The notes below the pieces were generated by a model. It saw only the letters and a list, made by a program, of their open reading frames with translations, had not been told where the DNA came from and searched no databases. This document shows, piece after piece, positions 5,898 through 6,666 of a stretch of DNA of 6,666 nt. The position numbers and the translations under genes are program-made. This DNA is from Thermoplasmata archaeon (GTDB taxonomy: Archaea > Thermoplasmatota > Thermoplasmata > UBA10834 > DTMW01), in assembly GCA_029858465.1 (NCBI GenBank), contig JAOUEZ010000072.1:1-6666 (forward strand). The letters are read 5' to 3'. Each line of letters begins with the position of its first letter. Positions within the stretch are counted from its first letter, which is position 1.

Positions 5898-6666
5898 GTG
5901 CCCTCAGTCAGAATGTCAGATGGGAAATACACACGGATGCCTACTGGGGTCGCAGATTTCGACAGCATCATCAATGGAGGTCTGCCTGCTGGGTCAGTCG
6001 TGCTTCTTCTTGGCGATGTCGGAGCCGGGCAGCTTGAATTCTCTCTCACATCTGCCGCGAAAATCGGGCTCGTGATTGACAACCCAGAATCCTCCGATTT
6101 CTTCCTGGGTCACGCCGCGAGGCACGGCAAACTCCCGAAGAAGATATCGTATATCACGTTCTCGAAATCGAAGGATGATATCCTCCAGGATGTAGCTCTT
6201 TCATTCAATATAGATTACTCTAAATCACTCTCTAAACACCTTAATTTCAAAGATTTCTCCGAGGAATATTTCATTCGCTCCGTCGTCCCCACATCCTGGG
6301 TCGGTGAATCGAGGGCAAACGGCCTTTTCTCGCAACCGAAAAGCGAGGATATGCTGCTTGAGGATCTAGTCTCATACTTCGACGAGAATTCCGTGGAGTC
6401 CATGATAATCGTCGATTCGTTGACGGATCTTGTGATCAATGATTCGATCGCATTTCCTGACCTCGTTGCTTTCCTAAAAGGCCTTCAAAGGATGGCGAAG
6501 CGTTGGAAAGGATTGATATATCTCATCCTGACGGACGGGATACTGGAAAAAAAGAAACAGCAGATGATCATCGATAGCGTCGACGGCGTGCTCATGTTCG
6601 AATGGAGCAAATCCCAGCATACCTCTCAAAGGCAGCGATATATGTACGTCGAGAAGTTCATGAGTG
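5898..6666 (+). CDS. RecA/KaiC-like (RAD55-type) ATPase-fold protein with degenerate P-loop (3' end beyond window)
   Basis: The open frame runs 256 codons to the right edge without a stop, so the C-terminus is missing. The beginning (TRMPTGVADFDSIINGGLPAGSVVLLLGD, about 12-40) is the standard start of KaiC/RAD55-family RecA folds. The P-loop that follows, GDVGAGQLEF (39-48), lacks the Walker A lysine and Ser/Thr: glutamine 45 and leucine 46 stand where GKT or GKS is expected. A Walker B-like strand is intact (SMIIVDSLTDL, 168-178, D173). Later blocks are FLKGLQRMAKRWKGLIYLIL (192-211), DSVDGVLMFEW (226-236) and RYMYVEKF (247-254). I recall an archaeal family with this layout and a non-canonical P-loop, but no established function; binding without hydrolysis, or loss of nucleotide binding, are both possible. 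The start is GTG 5898 because of GGAAG; ATG 5913 is the alternative. It lies 59 nt after pncC. Confidence 0.75.
   Translation, partial: MPSVRMSDGKYTRMPTGVADFDSIINGGLPAGSVVLLLGDVGAGQLEFSLTSAAKIGLVIDNPESSDFFLGHAARHGKLPKKISYITFSKSKDDILQDVALSFNIDYSKSLSKHLNFKDFSEEYFIRSVVPTSWVGESRANGLFSQPKSEDMLLEDLVSYFDENSVESMIIVDSLTDLVINDSIAFPDLVAFLKGLQRMAKRWKGLIYLILTDGILEKKKQQMIIDSVDGVLMFEWSKSQHTSQRQRYMYVEKFMS

Noticed and set aside
1..6666. Reading helicase, protease and RecA-like ATPase together as a new defence island
   Set aside because: The helicase and protease match full-length housekeeping archaeal families with intact motifs, the NAD genes are ordinary metabolism, and no integrase, transposase, repeats or attachment site mark an island.
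1..6666. CRISPR arrays, insertion sequences or long repeats
   Set aside because: No regularly spaced repeat, terminal inverted repeat pair or transposase motif was seen on either strand.

Overview
The window reads as a piece of an archaeal chromosome. The lineage call rests on four things: a Hel308-type Ski2-like helicase, a Cgi121 (KEOPS) gene, a membrane-inserted LonB-type protease and an archaeal NadM. TATA-box-like elements sit at start regions, and some genes have GGAGGTGATC-like ribosome sites while another looks leaderless. I infer a euryarchaeon, perhaps of the Thermoplasmatota, but nothing here fixes the lineage below the domain level.

Layout. The left part is on the minus strand: a Hel308 helicase (2628..469) is followed 45 nt downstream by a Cgi121-like gene (423 to the left edge, cut off by the window). 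A gap of about 220 nt (2629-2849) holds two divergent promoters. To the right, on the plus strand, run LonB protease (2850-4823), NadM nicotinamide-nucleotide adenylyltransferase (4845-5354), PncC/CinA-C nicotinamide-nucleotide amidase (5386-5838), and a RecA/KaiC-like ATPase-fold protein with a degenerate P-loop (from about 5898, cut off by the right edge).

How the genes work together. Hel308 and Cgi121 serve replication-fork repair and tRNA t6A modification respectively. NadM and PncC act on the same metabolite, NMN: PncC deamidates NMN to NaMN, and NadM adenylates NMN or NaMN, so they form a small NAD-salvage pair. LonB lies just upstream in the same orientation with 21 nt spacing, so the three are probably co-transcribed. 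The RecA-like gene may be part of the same unit or have its own start.

I see no mobile element, CRISPR array, RNA gene or convincing new defence system. The points most worth a second look are the RecA-like protein without the P-loop lysine, two genes (Hel308 and PncC) whose expected N-termini have no ATG/GTG/TTG codon, and an inverted repeat that exactly brackets the Hel308 TATA element.
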